64,000 bases of DNA from Colius striatus (Eukaryota; Chordata; Aves; Coliiformes; Coliidae), in the NCBI RefSeq assembly GCF_028858725.1, contig NC_084790.1:33273031-33337030 (forward strand), given 5' to 3'. The notes beneath the pieces were generated by a model. The model ran no database searches. It had not been told where the DNA came from and saw only the letters and a list, made by a program, of their open reading frames with translations. Position numbers and translations under genes: made by a program. This document shows, in pieces, positions 1 through 11,398 of this stretch (within the stretch, counting starts at the first letter, position 1; each line of letters begins with the position of its first letter).

Positions 1-239
1 TGTTAGTTCAGCACATGCCTACTCAACTGAGCCTCCTAGAGTGATAGTAATATCTGTAGGAAAAATGCCTTTGTTGGAGATTTTTGACTGGAATAGAATA
101 GTTCACTGGGGACCTATAACGATCATCTGGTTCATCCGCCTTACCACTTCACAGCTTCAAACGTTAAAGCATCTAACATTGTCCAATTGCCTCTTAAAAG
201 CCGATAGGCACGGGGCACCCAGGCAGACTCAGGTCTCCA
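1..239. other. 5' flank, no gene seen
   Basis: Ordinary AT-balanced sequence upstream of the CpG-rich block. I see no repeat, exon or conserved motif that I can name. Confidence 0.5.
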
Positions 240-1359
240 ACACATGCAGCTTGCACCCAACAAGCATTGCCGGCTGCGGAGCCCCAATGGCCCTGCGCCG
301 TTGCTCGAGTGGGGCCGGTCTTCCCGCCGTTCCCGCCCGCCTCCCCGCACCGACTTTCGGGCAGAGGCCGTCCTCGAGCCGAGCTCCGCTTCGCGGCGCC
401 GCTACACCCCCAGCGCCGGGGTCACGCTTCTGTCAGCACGATTCCATCTCCCCACTTCCTCCCCCCGCCCTCCCACGCAACCCCTTTTCGCCCCATATGG
501 ATTGTTTTGGGGGCTGCTGTCCCACGTCTCCTGGTGAAGCGCGGGTCAGCAGCAGAGCTCGCCCCCTCCCCATCCAGCCCCAAGTCGGCTGTCGGTATCT
601 TTAAAGGTCGGTGCCGACTCTGTCAGCGGGTATTGCTATGCTTTGCCACGTAGCTTGCGCACACCATACAGCTCCTTCCTTCTCACTTTCATACGTAGTC
701 CCGAATCCCGTCTGGACAATCCCGTCGCCTTTCAACTGGCAAGAGCAGGGAGAGGACGTTCACCTGCCCCCTCCCCGCCCCCCCTTCCTCAAGCCTGTTC
801 TTGGGCTGCAAACACCGTTGGATAGTGAGAGATCTGAGCCAAGCAGCCGACAATTCTTCTTCTGCCCCGGTAAAATCCGGGTGAAGAAAAAGAGAGGAGA
901 AGGCTCCGATCCTTCCCTGTCTTCTTTGCCTCTCCAACTCCCTCCAGAACCGGGGGGTGAGGGGGGATCTCCGAGAAAGACCCAGAACACAGGGCGTGGA
1001 TCTCTCTCCCACCCTCCCCCTTTTGCAGGAAGCCGTATTGGCAGATACTTCCACTAGCACACACATACTGATTCCCAAGGAGATGCTAGGAAGCAAATAC
1101 AAAATGCAACAGCGGGCTGGTAACTTCCTCTGCTTCCCCCACCGCAACGCGCAAAGGCACCTGGCGGGCCTGCTAGTAGGGTGGGGGATGCGTTCCGAGG
1201 GGTTGGGGGAGCGCTGGGCGCCCTCTTCCTCGGCGAGCGGAGGGACGACGGCGACGCAGGGAAGGGGCGGGGGAGTCGAAGGCAGGGAGAGGGAGAGAGA
1301 CCAGCGCCCGCAACGAGGGGAGGAGGGACTTTGCCGGTGGGATGGTCCGGAAATCCTGT

Positions 1360-1368
1360 GATAAAAAG
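1360..1368 (+). promoter_or_regulatory. TATA-like element (weak)
   Basis: The string GATAAAAAG lies inside the CpG island and would place a start near 1390-1400. CpG-island promoters often lack TATA boxes, so this is only a candidate; it could equally be a GATA-type site or chance. Confidence 0.25.
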
Positions 1369-1389
1369 AGGGGCGCGAGGGAAAAGTAG

Positions 1390-1855
1390 GGAGAAGCTTT
1401 GGACTCATTCTCTGTCCAAAGCTCTGCACCCACAACTTCCCCGGCAGCCCTCAGGCACATGGGTGCCGGCCGGAGCTGTTAAGAGCGGAGCCGTCGCAGT
1501 CACCTGCCGCTGTCTCGGACAGCGCAGCGCCCGCCGAGCGAGGTACTGGTCGGGGGGGAGCGAGCGCGCCAGTCGGCGAGAGGACGGGCAGCGAGGAAAG
1601 GCGGGATGCGGGCACGCAGGAGTGGGGGAAGCCCGCGTCTTCCCGGGTGCTGGAGGACCGCGCAGTCCCACGGCACGGCTGAGACCCAGTGCCCGATCGA
1701 GTGCCGAGTGGGGAGCGACAGCTTGCCCCGGAGCCGAGCCCGCCGCTACCCGCATCGGCAGGCAGCAACTGCGGCCGGCCGGTCTCAACCTTGAGCTGAC
1801 CTGGCCGTTCCTGCGGAGGGGCGGCTCTCGCGGGCACTGCGCTGGGGGCTTTCTG
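1390..1855 (+). other. CPLX1: Candidate non-coding first exon of CPLX1
   Basis: If transcription starts near the TATA-like string, the first good donor downstream is TG|GTGAGG at 1855/1856. It could splice to the pyrimidine-preceded acceptor ending at 2395. A second possible donor, CTG|GTAAGC, is at 2253/2254. Both ends are inference, and the 5'UTR may instead be continuous with the coding exon. Confidence 0.25.
1517..1525 (+). promoter_or_regulatory. RE1/NRSE right half-site-like string
   Basis: GGACAGCGC matches the right half of the REST-binding RE1 element. No good left half (TTCAGCACC-like) sits at the canonical or expanded spacing. REST commonly silences synaptic genes outside neurons, so a site would be biologically sensible, but the sequence support here is weak. 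Confidence 0.18.
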
Positions 1856-2395
1856 GTGAGGCTTCTGAGGCTCGGGTGGATGACTCTGCCCCGCATCCTT
1901 GCTCTCCATCCCTCCTCCCGGGCTACATCCCAGCTTCCCCTGCTTACCCTCCTGGGTACTTGCCGAGCGCTTCACCTTCAAATGCCCCCTCGGCAGCTAC
2001 TGGCGGAGCTGCCATTTCGGATCCAGCCCTCCGAAAATAGGGGCTGACGAGGAAACTGGAAAGTTCAAACATTTAACGCCTTCCAGCTTGTCTGCAGGAG
2101 ATGAGCCGGGAGGCACACCACAAATGCTCCTCCAGCCTCACTCCCGGCCACCTACGGGAATGTCCTGTCCGCTTACCTCCTCTTCCTCCCCCTGATTTCC
2201 TCGTGCCAGCATGCAGCTCTGCTTGTCAAGGTGCCTTATCCTGTAAAGCCCTGGTAAGCAGGGACTGGGGTTTTGGAAACTTGCTTGCACTCAGACAAGG
2301 GAGGAGAGCAGTAGGAAGGGAGCTTAGAAGGACTAGATATCATCCTTTTCTCCTCCTATAGACACCATTCCTCTTTTGTTTGTGCATCTTTGCAG

Positions 2396-2467
2396 GCTGC
2401 CCTCCAAGGGTTCCCAGTCTCTGTGCATGTGAGGTGTGACGGTGGGCAACACCTCTAAGCCATCACC
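2396..2467 (+). other. CPLX1: CPLX1 5'UTR part of the first coding exon
   Basis: A pyrimidine-rich tract ending in TTTGCAG (AG at 2394-2395) gives a plausible splice acceptor, so an exon may begin at 2396 and carry 72 nt of leader before the start codon. If the acceptor is unused, the leader simply extends upstream. The segment contains a minimal start-stop uORF, listed separately. Confidence 0.45.
2427..2432 (+). promoter_or_regulatory. Start-stop upstream ORF (ATGTGA)
   Basis: An ATG followed directly by TGA lies about 35 nt before the CPLX1 start. Its Kozak context is weak (T at -3, T at +4), while the main start is strong, so most ribosomes would scan past. Start-stop elements are known to stall ribosomes and lower translation; the effect here is inferred. 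Confidence 0.45.
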
Positions 2468-2498
2468 ATGGATTTTGTTATGAAACAAGCTCTAGGAG
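2468..2498 (+). CDS. CPLX1: CPLX1 coding exon 1 (residues 1-10 plus one base)
   Basis: Complexin-1 is a small cytosolic presynaptic protein that binds assembled SNARE complexes and both clamps and promotes Ca2+-triggered vesicle fusion. This exon encodes MDFVMKQALG and the first base of Gly11, the N-terminal segment that in the family enhances fusion. Mammalian CPLX1 starts MEF and CPLX2 starts MDF, so this tip alone does not decide the paralog; the second exon does. The start context CACCATGG is near-ideal Kozak. The donor is GGAG|GTAAGT (2498/2499), a strong consensus, leaving a phase-1 intron. It is too short to show up as an open frame and was found by reading the splice-compatible peptide. 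The phase joins exactly to the exon at 53382. Confidence 0.9.
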
Positions 2499-5400
2499 GT
2501 AAGTGCAGTTGTCATGTGAAGGGCTTGCATGCCCCCCAGTCATGCCGTCTCCCCCTGCCCCTTGTCCCAGCCCCTTTGCACTTGGCAAGAGAGAGGATGG
2601 ACAAACTTTGAGCCTTTGGTGAGATCTACTGCTGGAAGAGCTATTGGGGACCCGGAAGAGCATGTCAATCATTGATTCATGATCCCAGAGCCAAGTTTTG
2701 GAAGAATATGAGCAGGAGAGGCCAGCAACAGAGACCAAAGCTCCGTGTTGGAGGAGAGACCTCCCACACAAGGTGTGGAGGCCCTGGGTTATGCCTGATA
2801 CCAGCAACCAGCTGGTTGCATATCCTACTCTACAGTGCTTAAGTCTTGCTTTGCTTCTTGCTGTGCCACTGAGGCGGGAATTACAAAGGCTGCACACAGA
2901 TTTAGCCAAAATAAACCCAAAGAAAGTAGCATTTTGTGTATGTATATGAGCCCCCTTTTCATCTTTTTCCACTGAAGTTGGCCAGACTTCAATAAAAAAA
3001 TGGGAAGCGTGGAAATTTTTGTACTTGATATTTGGAGAGTTATTTTTAGTAAGAATATTGCTGCAATAAGCCAGGAAGAAGTAACAAAATTTTCCCCACA
3101 CCCTACCTGAGTTTGAGGCCAACCTTTTATATGGCTTCAATGTATTTCGTTCCATATGTGATGAATTGTTTTAACCTAACTGTGATAGATAAAAAAGGCA
3201 GCAGTGTGTGTAGGAGAAACTGAACACAGCGCAGAAGTATTTGAGAATAAGATTCCTTTGTTCTGCCACAGTTATGCAGTGTGTCTGGGCTGCTTGGCCT
3301 GAACATTGTCAAACAAGGCTGTCACTGCAGTGATGCTGAATGATGGCTGCTGATGGGAACTGGAATAGGTGGCATCAGAGGAAGCTGATGAAGTGCTTTG
3401 GACCATTTTCTTTTGTATTGTTTCTCATGCATGCATTTTCCATTAATTTCCCTTTGGAGAAACTATAGAGTTGTGGAACTGGGAGAATGTTTCATGCATG
3501 ACGTTTTTGATGTCATGTGCAGCTTTAGCATTTACTGAAGTATGCTCTCCCATAGCATGGAAACATGATTTTCACCTTTGAAAGTAGAGGAAGTGTGTTT
3601 TGGATTTTCTTTCACCAAAAGATGAAAATTCTCACAGCTAAGAATAGAACAAGCAACCCAAGTTTTAGTTAGGATATTTTGAATGAGAGGATGAAACTGG
3701 AGAGGAAAGGATCTAATTTAACTGCAAGACATGAAGATACCTATGTGAGAATATAACAGTTTGCATAGTGGCAGTGTTACATTTCATTACCCTTAAATGT
3801 GTGTTTTTGAGAAATAATTTTGAGAAGAGCAGATTTTGCAGTGTTATAAATAAGATTGTTTAAATGAACAAGTATACCTGCAAACTGGAGATATAGCCAC
3901 TGCATCTGGAAATCCATGCATCCACTAAAGGGAAATAACTGCTTAGAGACTGCAGTTAAAGGTAGGGGGAGGAGGGTTGCAGCAAAGGAGTAACAGTTGA
4001 GATGCATGCCTTTTCCTGCAGCATAGCTAACCTGAGTTGGAAGCTGTTTCTGCCTTGTGCTTTAACAGCACTGACCCTGGGCAGACATTCATTCTAACAT
4101 CATGTTGCATGCCAGGGTCAGAATTTACATTATAATAGGAGTTGCTGAGAAGGCATATTCAAAAAGCATCTTTTGGTGAAACCTGAATTTCTGATTTAAA
4201 GATGCTGCCCAGGGCATCAGCTTTGCTGCCAGCTGACAATGTATTAGCAAAATGTGTCTGCAACTTGCACACTTACTCAATAAAGGGAAAGCCTCTGCAG
4301 AGAAGTAAAATCCAGGAAATGTTAATTCATTAAGCAGAGACCTATTTTTAATTCAAAAGTAGTTTTAAAGAGGAAAAACAAGATCTCTCCAGGGCAAATA
4401 TAACATGGATAATAAAGCTTGTTTTGATACTTAATTCCCACTGGAGTTAAAGCCCAAGCTGATGCAAGCTTGCAGTCTGGCCATACTGGTGCAACAAGCC
4501 AAGGACGAAAGGTTACCTTTTTTTTTTTCCCCCTTTATTATGGCACCAGAGCCATTTTTGTCTGCCAGTTCTGACATCCAGAGGGAAATGCTTAAACTGA
4601 GCAAAGCACCAAACCTGGGGTGGGTGACAGGCTTGCTTTAGCTAGGATATGCAGTGTGATATGTTGGTAAGCTAGTGAGAAAGCTCCCACTTTCAGGGAG
4701 ATCTTCCACTGGATTTCATGGCTCTTTGGTTTTAGTTTACTATGGCTTTAGTTTTAATGTGGGGAATTGAGACCTCCGAATTAATTTTGCTATCTATTCC
4801 CTTGGGATTTTATGAATGAGGAAAAAATTCTTATTCTGTCCTTGAAATCTCTTCTCTTACTCCTGTAAGAAAGAAAAATATTGCAATTTTGTGAGAAAGG
4901 TTCCCTCCAGTTTAGAGAGAATCAGACTTGCTATAGATATTGCTCACAGCTATAATAGCTACATTAGCTTAACCCTTTTACTGTCTCAGTTGGGGACACC
5001 TCACAAAGGCCAAGAGTCAATTGAGCTTCCTTGTCTGAACGTTATGGGTATGACATTCTCTCTTCCGAGCATCGGTCACTTAGGCCAGAGCTAAGAGCGT
5101 AGATTTGAAAACAGTTTGCTTTTGTCTGTTTCCTGCTGTAGAGGGCTCTGAACTACAAAAGGACTTTGGGTCCAGATTTTGTCATACTGAAGTGATCAGA
5201 GAAGGTTCTGGAAGGAAAATATTATTGCTTTCCCATCTCCTCACTGACCTTTTTGAGAAAGAGGAGACACAAACATAGGATAATTAACAATAAACAGTAG
5301 CTTTAGCAGAACACTCCTTTGAAAGTTTCCCCATAGCCTTTTAGGCAATCTTTGAAGACATTTCCTTTGTCGCTAGTGACACAGGACAATAAGATTTGTT

Positions 5401-7974
5401 TTTCCTTGGTTTGGAGGTTTGTCAGTCGGAGGCAAAGAAGGCAGCGAGGTGTTTTGAAAGGTAAATGAGCTAAGTTAGCAAGCAAGGAAAGAGAATTATG
5501 TTGTGTAGAGTTGCTTTGTTTGGAAGTCTCTGACTAGGGAATTTAGGTTCTGTTTGGCTGGTTATTATATTGCTGAAGTAGAACGTGTCTTTTCCCCGAT
5601 GTACCGTTAAAGGGGTTTGCAGAAGCGTGCTTTTTCTGTGCAATCGAAGGTGCATCTAGCAGTGGGATTTTGATGCTAGTGTTGGCAACAAAGTCTTAAC
5701 CTGACAGTTGGTAAGCTTGAAACATGTCTTTGCAAATCCCTGGCCTCTTCAAGGTAAAATTCTTGACCCTTTCATTAGCAGAGGAGACTATGGTCCAGGA
5801 AAAGCAGAGCAAAATAGTGTCTTATTTGGCCATTTTTCTTCTGTGACTTTTTGTGCTCCTCAGACCTTCCAGCACACTGTGTGAAAATTCATTTATTGTT
5901 TGTCAGTGACAGGAGATGTAAAGATGAAATGCAGTCATGATGCTGATTAGCTGTGTAAGACAAGAAGACCCCGAGAGGAAACTTAGAGGCTTAAAACTGC
6001 TGTTTCTTCCACAGAAAGACACAGCAAAGGGATATTTTATACCTTTGACTTTGCCACACCAACAGACATTGACATAAGTGTGTAGCCAGGGTGACTGGTC
6101 ACTTTGGTGTTCTATGACAGTTCACTGAATGAGTATAACCAGAGTGATTCAGTGACTGTATTTTACATTCAGTGAACTCTTTACCAAGCCAGGTCAGAGC
6201 TCTGGAGCACTGTTGTAATGAGCAAGGTGTATGACTTCCTCAAAAAAATCTGGAACTGGAGGACCTGAAATAGTCTCTGGAGGAATTTAGCATAGTGTTT
6301 TTCACTGAGGATTATTTATTTCTTTATAAGTTTGTGTGAAAGCAAAGCATGCATTAATACCTGACTCCCACGTCATAGTATACTGTTTCAGTTCCTCTGA
6401 CACTGATGGCTTGAACAAACAAGGAAGCTGCATTGAGGTAGAAGGCAGTGAACTTTATCAAGCTGTGCTGGCCATCATTACTGTAAGATTTGAGGACCAC
6501 TGGTCTTAGGCATTTTCATATGAAAAAAATACAAGGGGAAAGCCCATGGAAGGTGAAGAGGATTTGTCTGGGGTGGGATCATGATGTACTTGAAGAGAGA
6601 GGTTTCTTACAGCAGAAGGTAGCATTGTGCAGACCAGAATGCTGTGAATATATGGATATACAGAACATACAGTAGCTCTAACTGTATTATATAGTCTTGT
6701 GCAGAGTCCTTTTTACTGTTCTCCATTATTTGACATGAATAGGAGAGAGGTCTATCTGGAAAGCCTGCCTTAAAACATGCCTGCTCATAATGTCAAACTT
6801 TGAATAAATCATATAAGTCCTTTCATATATATGTGAACGGTATGGTCTAAATTTCTTCTTTATGCTACCAGTACCCTTTGAATTCATTGTGCATTGCAAG
6901 CCACATCAGGAGGAGGGATATTTTAAGATTTTTGCATAGATATTTACTGAGCTGTATTACAGTCATGATTTTCTGATTTACTGGCAGCAGGTTAGAGTGA
7001 GGACTGGTGCTTGGCATTCACTTCTGTATCTGTCAAGATTCAGTGGAGACTTGCTTTGGTTTATAAGGATTTTTAAAATACTGTAGACAGAAGACAGTTG
7101 CCGTCTGGAATATGCCAGTGGAGGCAGACTGCTTACTTCATGTTGCTTGCTGGCAGCTTTGGTTCAGGTAAATATTCCACAAAATACAGTCCAGAGGGAG
7201 TCCCCTTGTTCTTGAAGGTAGGCAGAGATTTAAACTGCTCTGAAGATAATGGGATTTAAGTCACCATATATGAGCTCTGAAAACGTAGACCCTCGGCTAA
7301 GCTTACATTAGGGGAGATATGAGTGTGTGTGTATACTGGATATGCCTGACTGGAAATCATTCTAGTGTTTTAACAACATCTTAGCGCTGGCTTTCTGTGT
7401 TGCTTAGGAAGTGTACGTTTTGCTGCTGCATTTGCCTCACTTTACTTGCTTGTGATATAAGTCCTTGATTTTCCTTGGAGAAGTCAGTGAGACTGAGTGT
7501 AGTTAGAGGCAATACAGACCTATCCAGGATGGAGCAGATAGTGAAAGAAGATAGCCTTTTCCTTGTCCAATGCAGCCTCCTGTTTCTCACATTTGCACTT
7601 TGCTGCTGAGCCTGGTCCTGCTCTGGGACCTCATGCATCAGCTTAGATTACTCCACTGCATATATTAATATGTGAAGTCCTGGAGCAGGGCAGAAACTGT
7701 AGTGCAGAACTGCAAAGTTGTACAAGAGGTGCTGATATTCACTTCTGGGGTCATTATGGTCTTTCATTTTGCAGCCAAGTGCTTCCAAATTACAAAGACT
7801 GGAGGATGTGACAGGAGGGCTTCAGCCAACCATGGCATGTATTAGATGTTAGAGGTTCATCTACCTTTGTTGTCAGATTACTTCTGCCTACATTGTGTGC
7901 AATTTAAAAGGGATGTTAAAGTACTTGAATTCATCCTGTGAGAAGTCGCAATGACATATAGTTTGTCTATTTTA
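2499..7974. other. Intron, no recognised element
   Basis: Mostly unique-looking AT-rich intron. There is a short T-run near 4508-4521. The open frames are short, lack family resemblance and are not flanked by splice signals that would make them exons. Old, diverged repeats could be missed by eye. Confidence 0.5.
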
Positions 7975-8335
7975 GGAGGCTAAGGAGCAGCCCCATTGCT
8001 CTCTATAGCTTCCTGAGGAGGGCAAGTGGAGAGGGTGGTGCTGAGCTCTTCTCATTGGGATCCAGGGACAAGACATGTGGGAATGGTTCAAAGCTGTGTC
8101 AGAAGAGGTTCAGATGACATTAGGAAACATTTCTGTACCAAGAGATGAAGAAGTCAAACCCTGAAATAGGCTTCCTTGGGTTGATGGCCCACGCCTGTCA
8201 GCATTTTGAGGCATTTGGACAATGCCCTTAATAACGTGCTTTAACTTCTGGTCAGCCTGGAGATGATCAGGGAATTGGACTAGATGATTGTTGTAGATCA
8301 TTTCCATTGAACTATACCATTCTATAATAGTCTAT
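7975..8335 (+). mobile_element. CR1 LINE 3' end
   Basis: This matches the CR1 3' region in sense orientation: the segment preceding the 3'UTR, then a phrase like TTGGACTAGATGATTGTTGT, ending in CCATTCTATAATAG, the decayed ATTCTATR tail. CR1 is the dominant avian non-LTR retrotransposon and is usually 5'-truncated, as here. Substitutions are frequent, so it is an older copy. Confidence 0.8.
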
Positions 8336-8834
8336 AATTTTTATGTGATAGTATAAGATGAATTCTGCAGACAGTTTGTACTATGTTTGTGGGTTTGATC
8401 TTCTAGATTCTTTTCTCTTTGATGATATGAGTGTGTTTGTATTAATGACATTTTGAAGATGCAGAGGTAGTGTTGATACGTGATGGATAAATTTTTCACA
8501 ATAAATCATTTTTTGTGTACTGGCAGCAGAGAGATTTTCTTCTAGAAATTGGATTGAGTGCAATCATGATGTCTGTTGCTGAGACAAGGATAGGAAAGAA
8601 AGTCCCATATAGGTGCCTCAGTTCTTCCAGAAGAACAAAACAAATATAGGTTCTATAGCTGTTCAAGGCTGATTAATCTATACTAGCCTTGCATCTTGTT
8701 TATTTATTTGATGCCAGATCCTCCAATGGAAAACTAGGGCTCAGTTTGCTCTGTAAGAACTCCCATTAAACATAAGGAACAAGATGTCTTCCAAGAAAGC
8801 AAATAGTTGACTCTAAAGATGATAATGGTGAAAT
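8336..8834. other. Intron, no recognised element
   Basis: AT-rich stretch between the CR1 tail and the solo LTR. No motif or repeat is recognised. Confidence 0.5.
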
Positions 8835-8839
8835 AACTA
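8835..8839 (+). repeat. Target-site duplication AACTA (left)
   Basis: Pairs with 9397-9401 around the solo LTR. Confidence 0.65.
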
Positions 8840-9396
8840 AATATTCATTTCAGCTGAGATAGAGCTAATTTTCTTCTTGATAGCTAGTACGGTGCTGAGT
8901 TTTGGATTTAATATGAGAATAATATTGGTAACACACTGATGTTTTAGTTGCTTCTAAGTAGCCCTTATCTGGAGTGAAGGACTTTTTAGTTTCCCATGCC
9001 CTGCCAGCGAGGAGATACCCAAGAGGCTAAGAGGCAGCATAGCCAGGACATTTCACCCGACTAACCAAAGGGCTATTCCATACCACAGACCATCACGCCC
9101 AGTACGTAAACTGGGAGGCGTTGGTGGGGAGGGACATATCACTGCTCAGGCATCGGTCATTGGGTGCTGAGCAATTGCATTGTGCAGCATTTGTCTTTCT
9201 TGGGTTTTATTTCTCTCTTTTTAATCATCCTTTTCATTACTCAATTATGGTATTTTATTTTATTTCAAGTTATTAAACTGTTTTTATCCCAACCCATGAG
9301 TTTTACTTTTAATTTCAGTTCTCCACTCCTTCCCACTGTAGAGGGAGAAGTGAACAAGTAGCTCATTTAGTTGCCAGCTGGGATGAAACCAGGATA
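8840..9396 (+). mobile_element. Solo LTR, ERVL-like, with 5-bp TSD AACTA
   Basis: A 557-bp LTR flanked by the direct repeat AACTA at 8835-8839 and 9397-9401; 5-bp duplications are typical of ERVL. Its start (CAGCTGAGATAGAGCTAA) and its interior (a GAGCAATTGCATTGTGCAGC-like phrase, then a T-rich downstream part) also occur in the split LTR at 29444-31854, so both belong to one family. The end (AAACCAGGATA) is decayed from a typical TG...CA terminus. No internal region is present, so it arose by LTR-LTR recombination. Confidence 0.75.
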
Positions 9397-9401
9397 AACT
9401 A
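9397..9401 (+). repeat. Target-site duplication AACTA (right)
   Basis: Pairs with 8835-8839 around the solo LTR. Confidence 0.65.
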
Positions 9402-9549
9402 CAAAGACTGTTAGATAATTTATTCCAAAGCAGGAGGAGGAAAACAGGCCAGTTTTTTACTCCTGTGCCTTCTTGAAAAGCTTTCATTTTATGTTTGTTT
9501 GCTTCTGTTTAGTCTGTTGCTATTAGAAGCATACAAATAATGTCATTTG

Positions 9550-10080
9550 TATCTGCTGGGATCTCACATTTACTGGGATATGGCGACGTCCATCCTGCCA
9601 TTTTATTCCTAAAAACTGGATCTCCTGCACAGGTCCTCTGACCTTATTTCATTTAATGGCAAAACCAGCCTTCAGAAGAATCTGAATTATCTTCTTCCTT
9701 TTCTCAAGAACTTCCTCTGCTGAGTTGCCCCACACAACATCATCAATGTATTGCAGGTGTTCAGGGGCCTCGCCCTTCTCCAGCATGGCCTGGATCAGTC
9801 CATGGCAGATGGTGGGGCTGTGTTTCCACTGCTGGGGCAGTCAATTCCAGGTGTACTGAACTCTTCTCCAGGTGAAAGCGAAGTGAGACATGCACTCTAC
9901 TGCCAAAGGAATTGAGAAGAATGTGTTGTTGATGTCGGTGATGGAATACCATTTAGCTGCCTTGGACTCCAGTTCATATTGGAGTTCCAGCATGTCTGGC
10001 ACAGCTGCGCTCAGCGGCGGCGTGACTTCATTCAGGCCATGATAGTCCACTGTCATCCTTCACTCTCCACTAGACTTTCA
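9550..10080 (-). pseudogene. ERVL reverse transcriptase remnant
   Basis: Minus-strand peptide segments match retroviral RT of the ERVL type. A fingers/palm segment (VDYHGLNEVTPPL) lies near 10050. The catalytic YIDD box is encoded near 9738-9750, followed by VVWGN. A later segment containing QFLGIKWQDGRR-type sequence lies near 9600. The segments sit in different frames, so at least one frameshift separates them and the gene is broken. It follows directly on the protease remnant, as in a normal pro-pol order. Thumb, connection and RNase H are missing. Confidence 0.85.
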
Positions 10081-10690
10081 CACTGGCCACATGGAGCTGT
10101 TAAAGGGTGAGTGAGTTTTGCTGATCACCCCTTGGCTCTCCAGTTGGCGAATCAACTTATGAATGGGAATCACTGACTCTCTGCTGGTGCGATATTGCCA
10201 CTGCTGCACTGTTGTGGTCGCAATTGGCACCTGTTGTTCTTTGACCATCAGCAGCCCCACAACAGAAGGGTCCTCTGAGGGGCCGGCCATGCTGGACAGT
10301 TGTTCAATTTCCTCTGTCTCCACTGCAGCCACACCAAAGGCCCACTGGTACACTTTTGAGTCCTTAAAATACCCCCTTTTGAGGTAGTCTATGCCCAGGA
10401 TACACGGAGCTTCTGGGCCTGTCACAATGGAGTGTTTGTGCCACTCATTCCCAGTTAAACTCACTTCAGCTTCTAACAAGGTTAGCTGTTGAGATCCCTC
10501 TGTCACTCCAGAAATACAAATGGATTCTGTACCTTTACAGCTTGGTGGCATCAGAGTGCATTGTGCTCCGGTGTCCACTAAAGCCTTGTACTCTTGTGGG
10601 TTTGATGTGCCGGGCCATCGGATCCACACCGTCCAATAAACTCGATTGTCCCTCTCCTCCACCTGGCTGGAGGCAGGGCCTCCCTAGTAC
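10078..10690 (-). pseudogene. ERVL aspartic protease (start of pol)
   Basis: A 194-codon open frame on the minus strand contains the retroviral protease active-site signature (ALVDTGAQC) near 10566-10580 and, further on, an ILGIDYL-type flap/helix segment near 10385-10400. The C-terminal part (HKLIRQLESQGVISKTHSPFNS) is the leading edge of RT, after which the frame is lost. It is the longest intact coding piece of this provirus, but isolated from usable gag or RT it is a relic. Confidence 0.8.
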
Positions 10691-11271
10691 TGGCCATGGC
10701 AGTCATTGGATACTTTTTGTAGAAAAGAGCTAGAAGTCCCCTCGAGGGGATCAGAATTGAGATCAACCCTTCTATTCTGTCTAGGGGGCTGCTCACTAGA
10801 AACTGGAGCAGCATCTTTCCAGGAAAAATTTCTTCTTGTAACTGTTTTTCCCCGTAACTGCTGTGCCCGTGCCCTTAAGGCCGAAGTAGGTTGCCCATGC
10901 CACTTCTTCATGTTCTCTCCCTGATCCTGCGGGTAAGACCACAAAGCATCTCGTGGTGTCTGCCCTCTATATTCCCTCTCTTGAACAGAGGGACATCTAC
11001 TAATAGCTGAAGTATGGACTCGGGCAGGTGGAGTGTGGGACGTATCTTCTTTGAATTGGTGGAACTCTTGTGACATTTTATCTACAGCTGAAACAACAGC
11101 CTGTAGGGAGGAAAACAGACTTCCTTCATATTGACAAAGCTGAACACCCATTTCTCCCACTGTTTTCCCCTCGCCTTCTTTCCAGGAGATGACTGCCAAT
11201 GAATAAGATGATGGTGCACTTTGCAGAAATCTTCGCAGTAGCGCATATGAGAAATTATTGGCCAACACCAT
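10684..11271 (-). pseudogene. ERVL gag C-terminal remnant
   Basis: An open frame of about 195 codons lies between the primer-binding site and protease. Its C-terminal two-thirds is basic and Arg/Gln/Ser-rich (ALRARAQQLRGKTVTRR) and reads like the tail of avian ERVL gag, ending next to protease. The matrix/capsid core expected of full gag is not visible, so most of gag has been deleted. Assignment rests on position and composition more than on motifs. Confidence 0.6.
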
Positions 11272-11376
11272 TTAAGCATATAAATCAACATTGTGACCAG
11301 CAGCTTTTTAACTAATATAAGAAATGTACACAAGAAATTTGTTTCAGCCCACTCTGTCTTATTTCAACCCTGCAGG

Positions 11377-11393
11377 CCCCACATTGGGCACCA
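11377..11393 (-). other. Primer-binding site of the ERVL provirus
   Basis: On the minus strand TGGTGCCCAATGTGGGG begins a few bases inside the 5' LTR end, the position of a retroviral tRNA primer site. A near-identical site occurs at 30981-30998 next to another LTR. I do not assign the tRNA. Confidence 0.75.
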
Positions 11394-11398
11394 AATAA

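Larger units (their letters stand above)
240..1860 (+). promoter_or_regulatory. CPLX1: CpG-island promoter of CPLX1
   Basis: GC content and CpG frequency rise sharply at about 240 and fall after about 1860; the rest of the window is AT-rich. A GC-box (GGGGCGGGG) lies at 1264-1272, with more G/C runs around it. The block sits directly upstream of the first CPLX1 coding exon, as expected for a vertebrate neuronal-gene promoter. The long open frames here on both strands are a by-product of few A/T-rich stop codons: they overlap each other and resemble no family I know. The exact transcription start cannot be read from sequence alone. Confidence 0.8.

Noticed and set aside
1181..2047. Open frame of 288 codons in the CpG island (with others of 187 and 248 codons on either strand)
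   Set aside because: GC-rich sequence has few stops; frames overlap on both strands, are Arg/Pro/Ser-rich and have no family resemblance.
8030..8050. GGTGGTGCTGAGC, resembling an RE1 half-site
   Set aside because: It lies inside a CR1 copy and lacks the second half.
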